In this document: one piece after another, positions 26,745-34,913 of the stretch
How the letters are laid out: every line of letters starts with the position of its first letter
Position numbering within the stretch: position 1 is the stretch's first letter
From: Acidimicrobiales bacterium
GTDB taxonomy: Bacteria > Actinomycetota > Acidimicrobiia > Acidimicrobiales > SZUA-35
Assembly: GCA_024638815.1 (NCBI GenBank)
Contig: JAHEJM010000008.1
Coordinates: forward strand, 35,161 to 76,258
DNA: 41,098 bases
Reading direction: 5' to 3'
The notes under the pieces: model-generated
Seen by the model: only the letters and a program-made list of their open reading frames with translations
Told to the model about the DNA's origin: nothing
The model's database searches: none
Program-made: the position numbers and the translations under genes

Positions 26745-27531
26745 AGGAGTCCAAACTGAGGCGCCATTGGTTGCCGGTCCGATTCTGGTTCCGGTCGGCG
26801 TTACGCCCCATCGGTCCGGTCTGTGCTCCCCGGTCCTGGATGCCGTGACCTCGGCCCCCACGACCGGTCCGACCGGGGCCGGTCCCGTCGATGATCTCCT
26901 GGTACAGGTCGTCGTCCAGCACCACCGGTTCGTAGTCGACCGCGAGCCGGTCCAGATTGCGGACGAAAGCCCGCAGGTGATTGTGGGACGCCTGCTCCAG
27001 CCGGTCATAGACGATGTCGATGGCGGCTACCCCGGACTGCTTCTCCCGCAGGTCGGTGATGTCGAGTTCCTCGATGTAGGCTCCGACCTTCAGCGCCTCC
27101 TCCAGCGAGGTTGCGCCCCGCTCCACCAGCTCGTCGTAGACCGCCTGCAGATCGGGGTCGAGGAATTCGCCGGCCGCGAGTTCGGCCACCGGATCGTCGA
27201 GTCCGAAATCGGCCATGAGGTCGGCCACCGCCGACTGGTGGGTCAGCTCCGACCGGTTGATGTTGGTGAACACGCGAGCTCCCCATCTGTCGTACAGAAC
27301 CTGGTACACATCAGCGGCCAGCTTCTCCTCCTGTCGCATGTAGAGCAGCTCCTCGGCGTCGGTGGCGCTCAGCGTGCTCGACTGATCGGTTGTCGAGGTC
27401 ACCGCGGTGTCGACCATGGAGCCGTCTCCGGGTACGGCGGCGGCGACGACGCCGGCGCTCAAGGCCACGGCCACGGCGGCCCCGATCCCGATTGTCGCCA
27501 GTCGAGTAGCGTTTCGTTCCCGTCGTGCCAT
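26743..27531 (-). CDS. Exported DUF2202 ferritin-like protein
   Basis: A 262-residue protein with a signal peptide (residues about 1-32, MARRERNATR then a hydrophobic stretch ending VVAAAVPG). The DUF2202 domain follows (about 55-215), with LLYMRQEEKLAADVYQVLYD, NINRSELTHQSAV and the terminal SHNHLRAFVRNL. The glutamates and histidines in these segments match a ferritin-like four-helix fold that could bind metal. Its function is not established. After residue about 225 comes a Gly/Arg/Asn-rich tail (TGRGGRGHG ... RNQNRTG) that may be unstructured. The ATG at 27531 has a good ribosome site (GAGAGGACA). Confidence 0.88.
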   Translation of the reverse strand: MARRERNATRLATIGIGAAVAVALSAGVVAAAVPGDGSMVDTAVTSTTDQSSTLSATDAEELLYMRQEEKLAADVYQVLYDRWGARVFTNINRSELTHQSAVADLMADFGLDDPVAELAAGEFLDPDLQAVYDELVERGATSLEEALKVGAYIEELDITDLREKQSGVAAIDIVYDRLEQASHNHLRAFVRNLDRLAVDYEPVVLDDDLYQEIIDGTGPGRTGRGGRGHGIQDRGAQTGPMGRNADRNQNRTGNQWRLSLDS

Positions 27532-27653
27532 TGTCCTCTCGCTTTCCTGCTGTCGGTCTTTCTTCGTTCTCATTGAACGACGACGACGTGAAGCGAGCCG
27601 CGGCCCGATCGTGAAGCTTGTGTGAAGGCGGCGATGCCGGTGACCTCGGTTGG

Positions 27654-28226
27654 TCAGGACCTGCCCCCGCCCCGGCACCGCTCGGCCAGACCCAACAGCT
27701 GGCGGCGGACCATGATGCCGTCCCCCACCTCCAACGCAGCGGTAAGGGGAGTGGCCAGTGGACCCTCGATCCGGGTCCGGGCCCTGGACACCAGGCGGGT
27801 GCCGCCATCGGCTTTGGGGCCGAGCCGGAAGTCGAGGGTGAAGCCGATCCGGTGACCGGCGACCGATTGATCCAGCAGTCCGAGGACGAAGCTGCGGGGA
27901 CGGTCGACGACCAGGGCCACGAAGTCGACCGGGCCGGCGGGGATGGGTTCGCCCTCGGCCTGGACCTGCCACTCGGGATGGATGGCCCAAGCGCTGGGCC
28001 GCCCCAGGTTGTCGAGCCAGTCGTAGCTGTACCAGCCGGCTCGACCGAAACCCATCTGGGTCAGCCAGTCAAAGGCGGCCTCGGGCGGGCAGGCGAGATC
28101 GATGGCCCGGGTGGCCGACATGGGGGCGTCGGGGATGAACCGGTCGCCGGCCATGGCGGCCGAAACCTCGTCGCCGGTGGCGCCCCAGGTGGACAGCGCT
28201 CGCAGCCGGCGAACCGGGTTGATCAC
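27654..28226 (-). CDS. SRPBCC-family protein
   Basis: A 190-residue protein with a START/polyketide-cyclase-like fold: SATRAIDLACPPEAAFDWLTQMGFGRAGWYSYDWLDNLG, then alternating strands and a C-terminal helix. Such proteins bind hydrophobic ligands, but the ligand here is unknown. Its ATG overlaps the stop of the DUF4349 lipoprotein gene by 4 bp, so the two are translationally coupled and probably work together at the membrane. The C-terminus ends in a Gly/Arg tail. No catalytic residues can be assigned. Confidence 0.8.
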   Translation of the reverse strand: MINPVRRLRALSTWGATGDEVSAAMAGDRFIPDAPMSATRAIDLACPPEAAFDWLTQMGFGRAGWYSYDWLDNLGRPSAWAIHPEWQVQAEGEPIPAGPVDFVALVVDRPRSFVLGLLDQSVAGHRIGFTLDFRLGPKADGGTRLVSRARTRIEGPLATPLTAALEVGDGIMVRRQLLGLAERCRGGGRS

Positions 28227-29758
28227 GTGGCGGTGTCCGGAGGGGTGTTGTCGGTTGTTCCGTCGCCAGTGCCGGCGGCCGCCGGTTCACCCGAGGGCGA
28301 AGGTGGTGGAGTGGGTCCTGGCGGCGGTGGGGGAGGAGTCGCCGCCAGGCGGTCCCGATTCCGCTTGCGCCGCCAGCGGCTGATCCGGCCTCGACCCAGC
28401 CACAGCAGGGGGCCGATGATGGCCAACAGCACGAGCAGCGGTAGGGCGAAGCCGACGGTCACCGTGATCACGGTCCAGATTCCCCGCAGCACCGAAAGCC
28501 CGGCGTCGAAACCTTCCCCGAAGCCGGGATCACCCTCGGGCTCGAACACCTCGATGTTGTCCTGATAGCCGGCGTCGACCGAGGGGCCGGCACTCTCGCC
28601 CTCCTCGGTGATGGGCCGGGCCGTGGCCTTGGCCCGGACCCGGACCGGACGGTCGGGGCTGAACTCGTGGGCCAGCATCACACTCTGGCCCGCCTCCAGC
28701 CGATCCAACTCGCCGTAGACCAGGGTCAGCTCGCCGGCCGAGTCGATGCCGAGGGCGGTGTCGATCAGGGCCAGATCGGCGACCGGTTCCTCACCGGTGT
28801 TGATGATCTCGAGGCACAGGGTCAGGTCGGTGCCGGCCTCCACGAACCACTCGTCGGTACCGGGGCACGACACCCCGCCGTCCTGGGTGTGATAGAGCGA
28901 GGCGTTGAGGGAGATCGAATGGTTGACCGCATCCTGGAGCAGAGTGAGGGTGATGGTGGCCAGATCGATGCGATCCTGCAGGGTGCGGAGCTGGCCCCGC
29001 ATGATCTCCAGCTCGGTCTCCCGTTCCAGCAACAATCGTTCCAGCTCGGCGTAGTCCTCCAGGTTCTGGGTGCCGGTCAGGGTTTCCCGCAGCCGCTCCA
29101 CACCGAGCTCGGCCACCTCGATCCTGGTTTCCAGATCCACCACCCGCTCGGTCACATCGTCGGCCGAGATGGTCTGGTTCCGCAGCTCGCCCACCGCGCC
29201 CAGGGCCTCGACCGCCCGATCGAAGTCCTCGGGGAGAACCTTGAACACCAGCACCGACCGTGGTTCGCTGCCGCCCTGCGTCTGCTGGCCGAACACGAAC
29301 CCGCCGATGCCCTCGATGATGGTGGTGGCCTCCCGGCCGGCGGCGGCCACATCGTCGACCTCGACGGTGATGTCGGCGGTGAAGATGATCTGGCGCCCGA
29401 AGTCGGCCGCCGACCGCTGGGTGGGCACGGCGCCGGCCGAACCGAGCGAGGTGCCCTCGTTGCCGCCGTCACCCCCGGTGTCCTCGTCCGCCGCCTCCTC
29501 CTCGGCCATGGCGTCCTGCTCGACGTCCTCGTCGACGTCGGGTGCCTCGGCTGCGATTTCGCCGCCGGCATCGTCGGTGCCCTCGGCGCTCTCCTCGGCC
29601 TCCATTTCGTCGAACGCAACCTCCGCCGCGCCGGTGGACTCGTCATCGCTGTCGCTGCCGCAGGCGGCACCCAGCAGGGCGATGGCGGCCAGCACAACGA
29701 GAAGCCGCATCACGGCTGCAATCGAGCTGGAGGTTGTGGTGTGCCGGGGTCGTCGCAT
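28223..29758 (-). CDS. DUF4349 lipoprotein with extra beta-type domain and C-terminal helix
   Basis: A 511-residue protein. The signal ends in the lipobox LLGAAC with C33 as the lipidated residue, followed by a long acidic linker (about 34-110). The DUF4349 core (about 120-300) starts FTADITVEVDDVAAAGREA and contains a coiled coil (about 205-265). It is followed by an extra domain (about 310-420; EAGTDLTLCLEIINTGEEPVADLALIDT) that resembles DUF11/CARDB-type beta domains. A membrane helix (about 445-470) and a Pro-rich tail end the protein. It is therefore tethered at both ends. The ATG has the site GGAGGGAC, and a TACGAT box lies 26 nt upstream. Confidence 0.85.
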   Translation of the reverse strand: MRRPRHTTTSSSIAAVMRLLVVLAAIALLGAACGSDSDDESTGAAEVAFDEMEAEESAEGTDDAGGEIAAEAPDVDEDVEQDAMAEEEAADEDTGGDGGNEGTSLGSAGAVPTQRSAADFGRQIIFTADITVEVDDVAAAGREATTIIEGIGGFVFGQQTQGGSEPRSVLVFKVLPEDFDRAVEALGAVGELRNQTISADDVTERVVDLETRIEVAELGVERLRETLTGTQNLEDYAELERLLLERETELEIMRGQLRTLQDRIDLATITLTLLQDAVNHSISLNASLYHTQDGGVSCPGTDEWFVEAGTDLTLCLEIINTGEEPVADLALIDTALGIDSAGELTLVYGELDRLEAGQSVMLAHEFSPDRPVRVRAKATARPITEEGESAGPSVDAGYQDNIEVFEPEGDPGFGEGFDAGLSVLRGIWTVITVTVGFALPLLVLLAIIGPLLWLGRGRISRWRRKRNRDRLAATPPPPPPGPTPPPSPSGEPAAAGTGDGTTDNTPPDTAT

Positions 29759-29856
29759 GATCTGTCCCTCCCTGGGTGGACTCGATCGTACGACGACCCC
29801 GTCGGCACCGTGGTTCCCTCCCGGCGGGTCTGCAACCAGACTGACAAGTGACGGGC

Positions 29857-31179
29857 CTACAAGGCGGCCTTCGCCGCCCGGAAGCCGTTGGCCAGGTCGG
29901 CCAGGATGTCGTCGATCGACTCCAGGCCCACCGACAGCCGAACCAGGCCGGGATTGACGCCGGTGGAGGCCTGTTCGGTCTCGGAGAGCTGACTGTGGGT
30001 GGTGGAGGCGGGGTGGATGACCAGCGAGCGCACATCGCCGATGTTGGCCACATGGCTGTGCAGCTCCAGGGCGTCGACAAAGGCCTGCCCGGCGTCGAGG
30101 CCACCCTTGATGACAAACGCCGGCACCGAACCGGCGCCACGGCCCTGGCCGTACTTGTTGGCCGCGTCGTGCCACGGCGACGACGGCAGACCGGCATAGG
30201 CCACGCTCTCCACCTCGTCCCTGGCTTCCAGCCACTCGGCCACGGCCTGGGCGTTCTCCACATGGCGCTCCATGCGCAGCGACAGGGTCTCCATGCCCTG
30301 CAGCACCAGGAAGGCGTTGAACGGGCTGATGGCGGGGCCGAGGTCGCGCAACAGCTGGACCCGGGCCTTGGCGATGAAGGCGCCGGGGCCGAGCATGGGC
30401 CAGTAGGTGAGCCCGTGATAGCTGGGGTCGGGCTGGTTGTAGTTGGGGAAGCGCTCGGCGTCACTGAACTCGAACGAGCCGCCGTCGACGATGGCGCCGG
30501 CGATGGCGGTGCCGTGGCCACCCAGGAACTTGGTGGCCGAGTGCACCACGATGTCGGCCCCCCAGTCCAGGGGCCGGATCAGGTACGGGGTGGCCACCGT
30601 GTTGTCGATGATGAGGGGCACCCCGGCGTCGTGGGCGGCGGCCGCCACCGGTTCGATGTCGAGGATGTTGTTCTTGGGATTGCCGATCGACTCGGCGTAG
30701 AACGCCTTGGTGTTGGGCCGGACCGCGGCCCGCCACTCGTCGATGTCGTCGGGATCGTCGACGAAGGTGGTCTCGATCCCGAGCTTGGGCAGGGTGTAGT
30801 GCAGCAGGTTGTAGGTTCCGCCGTAGAGGGCGGCCGACGACACCAGGTGGGAGCCGGCCTCGGCGATGTTGAGGATGGTCAGCGTCTCGGCCGCCTGGCC
30901 CGAGGCCAGCACCAGGCCACCCGGTACACCGGCTGCGGTGGTGGACAGGCCGTTCTCCAGGGCGGCGATGCGGGCCTCGGCCACGCCCTGGGTCGGGTTC
31001 ATGATCCGCGTGTAGATGTTGCCCGGCTCCCCCAGAGCGAACAGGTTGGCGGCGTGGGCCGAGTCGCGGAACTGGTAGGCCGTGGTCTGATAGATGGGCA
31101 CGGCCCGGGATCCGGTGGCGGAATCGGGCTCCTGGCCGGAATGGATCTGGCGGGTTTCGAAGCCCCAGGACTCGCTCAT
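29857..31179 (-). CDS. metY: O-acetylhomoserine sulfhydrylase (O-acetylhomoserine aminocarboxypropyltransferase)
   Basis: A PLP enzyme of 440 residues that makes homocysteine from O-acetylhomoserine and sulfide, in methionine synthesis. The N-terminus WGFETRQIHSGQEPDSATGSRAVPIYQTTAY is typical of the family. The PLP lysine lies in HSATKFLGGHGTAIAG, and the substrate and cofactor loop reads NPTQGVAEARIAALE. The C-terminal LVRLSVGLESIDDILADL is complete. It is the size of MetY rather than the shorter MetB. The ATG has the site GAGGTG. metX is not in the window. I see no SAM riboswitch in the 134-bp leader region. Confidence 0.95.
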   Translation of the reverse strand: MSESWGFETRQIHSGQEPDSATGSRAVPIYQTTAYQFRDSAHAANLFALGEPGNIYTRIMNPTQGVAEARIAALENGLSTTAAGVPGGLVLASGQAAETLTILNIAEAGSHLVSSAALYGGTYNLLHYTLPKLGIETTFVDDPDDIDEWRAAVRPNTKAFYAESIGNPKNNILDIEPVAAAAHDAGVPLIIDNTVATPYLIRPLDWGADIVVHSATKFLGGHGTAIAGAIVDGGSFEFSDAERFPNYNQPDPSYHGLTYWPMLGPGAFIAKARVQLLRDLGPAISPFNAFLVLQGMETLSLRMERHVENAQAVAEWLEARDEVESVAYAGLPSSPWHDAANKYGQGRGAGSVPAFVIKGGLDAGQAFVDALELHSHVANIGDVRSLVIHPASTTHSQLSETEQASTGVNPGLVRLSVGLESIDDILADLANGFRAAKAAL

Positions 31180-31313
31180 GTGACACCTCGGTTGTGATTC
31201 GTACGTTGGCCGGTCGGTTGTCGCCGGGATGGGTGGTACTGGATGTTTATCGGCAAAAGTCTGTATTCCCGATCTACTGAGTCATATTTCCCGCCCAGGG
31301 GTAGGGTTGGCCG
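31180..31313. promoter_or_regulatory. Divergent promoter region of metY and the YhhN gene
   Basis: A 134-bp region between divergent genes. It includes a relatively AT-rich patch (31240-31290, with TTTATCGGCAAAAGTCTG and GAGTCATATTTCCC) that could hold regulator sites for metY. On the metY strand I find no clear TANNNT box. On the + strand TAGGGT at 31302-31307 fits the downstream gene. Confidence 0.45.
31302..31307 (+). promoter_or_regulatory. -10 box TAGGGT, probable leaderless promoter of the YhhN gene
   Basis: TAGGGT ends 6 nt before the GTG at 31314, supporting that start over the ATG three codons later. Confidence 0.5.
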
Positions 31314-31979
31314 GTGGGGTTGATGCCGGCCATCGTGATCGCCACCGGGTTGGTCATGGTGGCCAACTGGGTGAGCCGCCGGCCCGGGTCGGGCGATGAC
31401 GCCGAGCGTAGTGCTGATCGGTGGCTGGAGTGGATCACCAAGCCGGCGGCCACCGTCGGTCTGATCATGTTGGCCGCCGCCCTCGATCCGGTTGACGACG
31501 GCCAGCAACGACTGACGGTGTTGGGCCTGGCGCTGTGTCTGGCCGGCGACGTGTTCCTGATGTTGCCCAACGAACGGTTCCGGCTGGGTTTGGCCTCGTT
31601 CCTGGTCGGCCATCTGGCCTTCATGGCCGGCTTCGTCAGCAGGGGTCAGACGGCGCCTCCGTGGTCGATCGTGGTCGCCACCGCAGTCTTGGTGCCCTGT
31701 CTGGTTGTCGGTGGCCGCCGGCTGGTTCCTGCCGTTCGTCGCCGGCACCCCGAACTGCTGGGGCCGATTCTGGTCTACATCGGGGTTATCGCCGCCATGG
31801 CGGTGGCGGCGTGGTGGGGTGGCTCGTGGCCGGCTCCCCTCGGCGCCGCCGTGTTCGCCCTGTCCGATCTGACCCTGGCCGACAACAAATTCGTGCAGCC
31901 CCGACCGTGGGCCCCGATGGCGGTCATGGTCACCTACCACTTGGCTTTGAGCCTGATCGTCGTCTCCCTGGCGTTCTAG
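31314..31979 (+). CDS. YhhN/TMEM86-family integral membrane protein
   Basis: A 221-residue protein with about seven or eight helices. It matches the YhhN family, whose mammalian member TMEM86B is a lysoplasmalogenase. Marks are ITKPAATVGLIMLAA, LALCLAGDVFLMLPNERFRLGLASFLVGHLAF, and FALSDLTLADNKF near the C-terminus, with the conserved Asp residues in GDVFLM and LSDLTLA. The enzyme activity is not shown for actinobacterial members. The GTG start is supported by a TAGGGT box 6 nt upstream. Confidence 0.85.
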   Translation: MGLMPAIVIATGLVMVANWVSRRPGSGDDAERSADRWLEWITKPAATVGLIMLAAALDPVDDGQQRLTVLGLALCLAGDVFLMLPNERFRLGLASFLVGHLAFMAGFVSRGQTAPPWSIVVATAVLVPCLVVGGRRLVPAVRRRHPELLGPILVYIGVIAAMAVAAWWGGSWPAPLGAAVFALSDLTLADNKFVQPRPWAPMAVMVTYHLALSLIVVSLAF

Positions 31980-32064
31980 ACGGTATTGCCGGCCACCCTC
32001 CTGGCGTCGTTCCCCGCCCGCCCGGCTATTCAGTTGTCAAAGTGCGTTGGTCGCGGAGAGCTCG

Positions 32065-32116
32065 TTTTGCCGGGCTTCACCCGGCCAACTCGAGTTTGCC
32101 TTCGGCAAACATCGAC
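32065..32116. repeat. Double-hairpin repeat at the 3' end of the HNH pseudogene
   Basis: The first hairpin is GCCGGG / CCCGGC (32069-32074, 32080-32085; loop CTTCA). The junction AACTCGAG follows, then a second hairpin GTTTGCC / GGCAAAC (32094-32100, 32104-32110; loop TTC) and ATCG. The layout (TTTTGCCG, hairpin, AACTCGAGTTT, hairpin, AAAC(A/G)TCG) is the same as in each unit of the 96-bp repeat after tRNA-Tyr, although the stem sequences differ. Confidence 0.8.
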
Positions 32117-32622
32117 GGATTTGCCCGTTGTCCATCCTGGTTTGCCCACCCGTTGAGTACGGATGGACATGGTCGACTTGCAGCCAGCTGTGGGGGCAGA
32201 ACAGCCGGGTGTTCCGCATCTTCCTCTCGCCTCGATCAGTAACCCACGTTTCATCCATGGCGGGAACCCCCGGGCTTTGACCGACATGTCCATCACCCTC
32301 GACCTGGCGTCCAGAGTGACCCGTTCGAACTCGGCTACCGCCACCGCTACGAAAGCAAGGTCGGGATGGATCGGTGTCCCATGCCAGCCATTGGGTTGCT
32401 CCACTCGTATCAGCCCGGATGAGGATCTCATAGGCCGACATGGCGGTAGCCGGTTGGCCAACGCCAGGATCGTGATCGCCAGGGCCCAACCCGGGTGGCG
32501 ATCACGCCACGACAAAGCCCGGTCGCCCACCGCAACCGGCCCGTCAACCCGAGCAGGTCAGCGACCGTGGCCAGCCACCACAACCCGGCCCGCGAACACA
32601 ACCCCTCACTCCCGCCGGTCAC
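32070..32622 (-). pseudogene. Degenerate HNH endonuclease gene
   Basis: Two - strand frames share pieces of one HNH nuclease. One gives FPPWMKRGLLIEARGRCGTP followed by GCSAP. The other continues with LQVDHVHPYSTGGQTRMDN. Joined, they form the zinc-knuckle and VDHVHP...GG core of HNH proteins of the 13E12/DUF222 type. A frameshift thus lies inside the motif, near 32180-32200. The normal end (a second CxxxHN-type zinc pair) is missing and is replaced by the double hairpin at 32065-32116. The upstream half (32300-32622) drifts between frames and has no clear match. The gene is very unlikely to be functional. Confidence 0.7.
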
Positions 32623-32653
32623 CTGGGTCGGACGAGAATCCGTGGTTCCAGGC

Positions 32654-33292
32654 TCAGGTCGATCGACCGCTGAGTGCCGTGACTGCGCCTAGGCCGATGT
32701 AGGTGGTACCGGCGACCAGTTCCTTGGTCCGCCGGAACCGAGGTGAACGGCGAAGGGCCGATCCTACCCAGCTGCCGGCCAGGGCATAGACACCGTCGGA
32801 GATCAGTCCAAGGGTGATGAACACGGCGCCCAGGGTGGCCAGGTCGAGCACCGGACGGGTGGTGTCGGAGTCGATGAACTGGGGCACGAACGACAGGAAG
32901 AACAGCGCCGTCTTGGGGTTGAGGATGTTGAGGATCACGCCATCGGCGAAGACCCGGCTCAGTGGACGGACCTCGACCGCTGGCGCACCGTCGTCGTCGG
33001 CCGGGGACCGGTGAGCGCGAATGGACTGGAGGCCCAGCCAGATCAGGTAGCCGGCGCCGATCAGCTTGATGGTGGTGAAGGCGGTGGCCGATGCGGCCAG
33101 GATGGCCGACACCCCGACCATGGCCGCCACCACATGAACCACCGTGCCGACGTGGATACCGGCCACCGACACCAGGCCGGCCCGTCGACCCTGGGCTGCG
33201 CTGCGGGCCACGATGTACATGACCGCCGGGCCCGGTATAACCAGCAGCAGGAGGGCAGCCAGGGAGAAGGCCAACAAGGTGTTCACCGACAT
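32654..33292 (-). CDS. LysE-family exporter
   Basis: A 212-residue inner-membrane protein with about six helices, the standard size for RhtB/LysE exporters of amino acids. Marks are FSLAALLLLVIPGPAVMYIVARSAAQGRRAG at the N-terminus and GVILNILNPKTALFFLSFVPQFI in the middle. The substrate cannot be assigned. The ATG at 33292 is chosen for the family N-terminus MSVNTLLAFSL and for a TACGGT box 7 nt upstream. A longer reading adds a basic stretch without a match. Confidence 0.9.
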   Translation of the reverse strand: MSVNTLLAFSLAALLLLVIPGPAVMYIVARSAAQGRRAGLVSVAGIHVGTVVHVVAAMVGVSAILAASATAFTTIKLIGAGYLIWLGLQSIRAHRSPADDDGAPAVEVRPLSRVFADGVILNILNPKTALFFLSFVPQFIDSDTTRPVLDLATLGAVFITLGLISDGVYALAGSWVGSALRRSPRFRRTKELVAGTTYIGLGAVTALSGRST

Positions 33293-33299
33293 TGCGAAG

Positions 33300-33305
33300 A
33301 CCGTA
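33300..33305 (-). promoter_or_regulatory. -10 box TACGGT, probable leaderless promoter of the LysE-family gene
   Basis: On the - strand TACGGT ends 7 nt before the ATG at 33292. No Shine-Dalgarno sequence lies between them. Confidence 0.5.
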
Positions 33306-33776
33306 GCCCGGCCGACCCCGCAGCGCCGCCCGATTTCGACCGTTCGTTTCGACTGGGCGGCGATCGTCTGTGGCCGAGCTCTCGCCATCTGATCATGGCA
33401 CCGGCAAGGAGGAGAAGCCCGGCCGGTGCACGTGCCGCAACGGCACCGGCCGGGCGCTGCACCGGCGCATCAGTCGTCGTCGCCACGATGGTCATGGCAG
33501 AGGCCACGACCACGACGGCTGCTGACGCGGTGAGATATTGCTTCTCGGGTGGCCGGGCTCGACTCCGTGTGCGGCCGGTCCGGGGATCGATGTCAACCAC
33601 CCAATCGGTTCCGATTGGCCATGGTTGAGGGGTTCCCGTTCGGGATCGCTTCGGTTCGTGGCCCGAACAAGGGACCACGCAACGGCGGCCCGGCGTGCCC
33701 GTGATCGAGGGGTTTCCGGTGTCGGGTCGGACCGAATCGTGGCCCCTACCGCGGGGTCGGTGTCGCCGTTTGTCGC
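33306..33776. other. Large intergenic region with one strong hairpin and a doubtful small - strand frame
   Basis: About 470 bp between the divergent LysE and sigma factor genes. It contains a perfect 12-bp hairpin, CCCGGCCGGTGC / GCACCGGCCGGG (33418-33429, 33443-33454), with a 13-nt loop. On the - strand a frame from a GTG near 33601 to 33283 would encode about 105 residues with two hydrophobic stretches ([20 protein letters not shown] and AGLLLLAGAMI) and would overlap the LysE start. It has no known relative and mixed codon use, so I do not call it a gene. Confidence 0.4.
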
Positions 33777-33782
33777 TACTGT
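33777..33782 (+). promoter_or_regulatory. -10 box TACTGT, probable leaderless promoter of the sigma factor
   Basis: TACTGT ends 7 nt before the ATG at 33790. I could not find a convincing GGAAT/GTT pair for autoregulation by a SigH/SigR-type factor. Confidence 0.45.
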
Positions 33783-33789
33783 GAAACCA

Positions 33790-34374
33790 ATGGCCGATCA
33801 AGCCACCTTCGTCGAGGACACCGAACCGTTCATGGATTCGTTGTACTCGACCGCGCTCCGGCTCACCGGGAACCGGGCCGACGCCGAGGACCTGGTCCAG
33901 GAGACGTACCTTCGGGCCTACCGCTCCTACGAGAGCTTCGAGACCGGCACCAATCTGCGGGCATGGCTGTTTCGCATTCTGACCAACGCCCACATCAATC
34001 GCTACCGGGCCCGTCAACGCCGGCCGGAGGAAACCGAGCTGGAGGACATCGAGGATCTCTATCTCTATCGCCGGATCCGCCCCGAGAACCACCACGGCCA
34101 GAGTGCCGAGGACCAGCTCATGGACTACTTCTCGGAGGCCGAAGTTGTCAAGGCGGTGGAGGCGCTGCCCGACGCCTATCGCATGGCCGTGCTGCTGGCC
34201 GACGTCGAAGGGTTCAGCTACAAGGAGATCGCCGAAATCCTAGACATCCCGGTGGGCACGGTCATGAGCCGGCTGCATCGTGGAAGAAAATCGCTGCAGA
34301 AGGAGTTATACGAGTTTGCAGCGTCTCGTGGCTTGACCGCCTCTCCGGCGAACGCAACGCACTCCGTGAACTGA
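33790..34374 (+). CDS. ECF sigma factor of the SigH/SigR group
   Basis: A 194-residue sigma factor. Region 2 (about 10-80) reads [33 protein letters not shown], then [20 protein letters not shown]. Region 4 (about 120-180) reads [32 protein letters not shown] and [13 protein letters not shown]. These match the actinobacterial SigH/SigR group, which controls thiol-oxidative and heat stress genes. The gene is followed by a zinc anti-sigma factor gene 69 bp later, the usual arrangement. The start at 33790 matches the family and has a TACTGT box 7 nt upstream. Confidence 0.93.
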   Translation: MADQATFVEDTEPFMDSLYSTALRLTGNRADAEDLVQETYLRAYRSYESFETGTNLRAWLFRILTNAHINRYRARQRRPEETELEDIEDLYLYRRIRPENHHGQSAEDQLMDYFSEAEVVKAVEALPDAYRMAVLLADVEGFSYKEIAEILDIPVGTVMSRLHRGRKSLQKELYEFAASRGLTASPANATHSVN

Positions 34375-34443
34375 TGGCAACGAGCCGATGTTGCGACACG
34401 ATCGCACCGGGCTTCGCCATCCACAACTGATCACAGGGCAAAC

Positions 34444-34725
34444 ATGGAAGAACTCGACGACGAACCCGGGGGTCGAGTCGACAACGAGTCCGACCGACCT
34501 TTCTCATGCAACCCGACAGTGGAGGAGCTCTACAACTACATCGATGGCTACCTCGATGACTCCCAGCGGGCCGAGTTTCGATCCCACCTCCAACGCTGCA
34601 ACGGCTGCGACGACGTCTATCACTTCGAGGTCGGCCTTCGCAGTTTCATCGGCTCCCGGGTCCGGCAGGTCATGCCTCCCGACGCCCGACGGCGGATCAT
34701 GGATTCCCTGGAGAACCTGTTCTGA
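34444..34725 (+). CDS. Zinc-containing anti-sigma factor, RsrA/RshA-like
   Basis: A 93-residue protein with the ZAS motif H48-x3-C52-x2-C55 and an upstream C22. The spacing from C22 to H48 (26 residues) is the same as in Streptomyces RsrA (C11 to H37), where the matching cysteines hold zinc and form the redox-sensing disulfide. It should bind the sigma factor encoded just upstream and release it on oxidation. The later cysteines of RsrA are absent. The N-terminal 20 residues are acidic. The ATG follows the sigma gene by 69 bp; cotranscription is likely. Confidence 0.9.
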   Translation: MEELDDEPGGRVDNESDRPFSCNPTVEELYNYIDGYLDDSQRAEFRSHLQRCNGCDDVYHFEVGLRSFIGSRVRQVMPPDARRRIMDSLENLF

Positions 34726-34768
34726 ACACGGTGGCCCGGCCGGGGTCCGGGAGCTGAGGCCGGGACAG

Positions 34769-34774
34769 TACACT
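34769..34774 (+). promoter_or_regulatory. -10 box TACACT upstream of the 43-aa membrane protein
   Basis: TACACT ends 7 nt before the ATG at 34782, the same leaderless spacing as seen for several larger genes in this window. It supports the short frame as a real gene. Confidence 0.55.
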
Positions 34775-34781
34775 GGGAACC

Positions 34782-34913
34782 ATGTTTCAGTTAGCGGTTG
34801 TATGGCACTACTGGATCGGCTTTCTTCTCGCCATCGGCGCGGTCTTGGCCGTCCTCGGCGTCATCGTCGGATATCTGCTGAAGGTCGAGAATCCCCGATA
34901 CCCCAAGCGATAG
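34782..34913 (+). CDS. Small single-helix membrane protein (43 aa)
   Basis: A short frame encoding 43 residues. It starts MFQLAVVWHYWIGFLL, continues with a single hydrophobic helix (about 12-32), and ends in a basic, Pro-rich tail, VENPRYPKR. The third codon positions are GC-rich like real genes nearby. A TACACT box lies 7 nt before the ATG. It sits between the anti-sigma factor and the DUF2342 protease on the same strand. I do not know its function. It may associate with a membrane partner. Confidence 0.7.
   Translation: MFQLAVVWHYWIGFLLAIGAVLAVLGVIVGYLLKVENPRYPKR

Noticed and set aside
31180..31313. SAM or other sulfur-related riboswitch upstream of metY
   Set aside because: The 134-bp region lacks the conserved helices of known SAM riboswitch classes as far as I can judge by eye, and no terminator-like hairpin precedes the start.
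33283..33640. Small - strand membrane protein upstream of the LysE-family gene
   Set aside because: There are two hydrophobic stretches, but codon use is mixed, there is no clear start or ribosome site, and it overlaps the LysE-family start; kept only as a remark.
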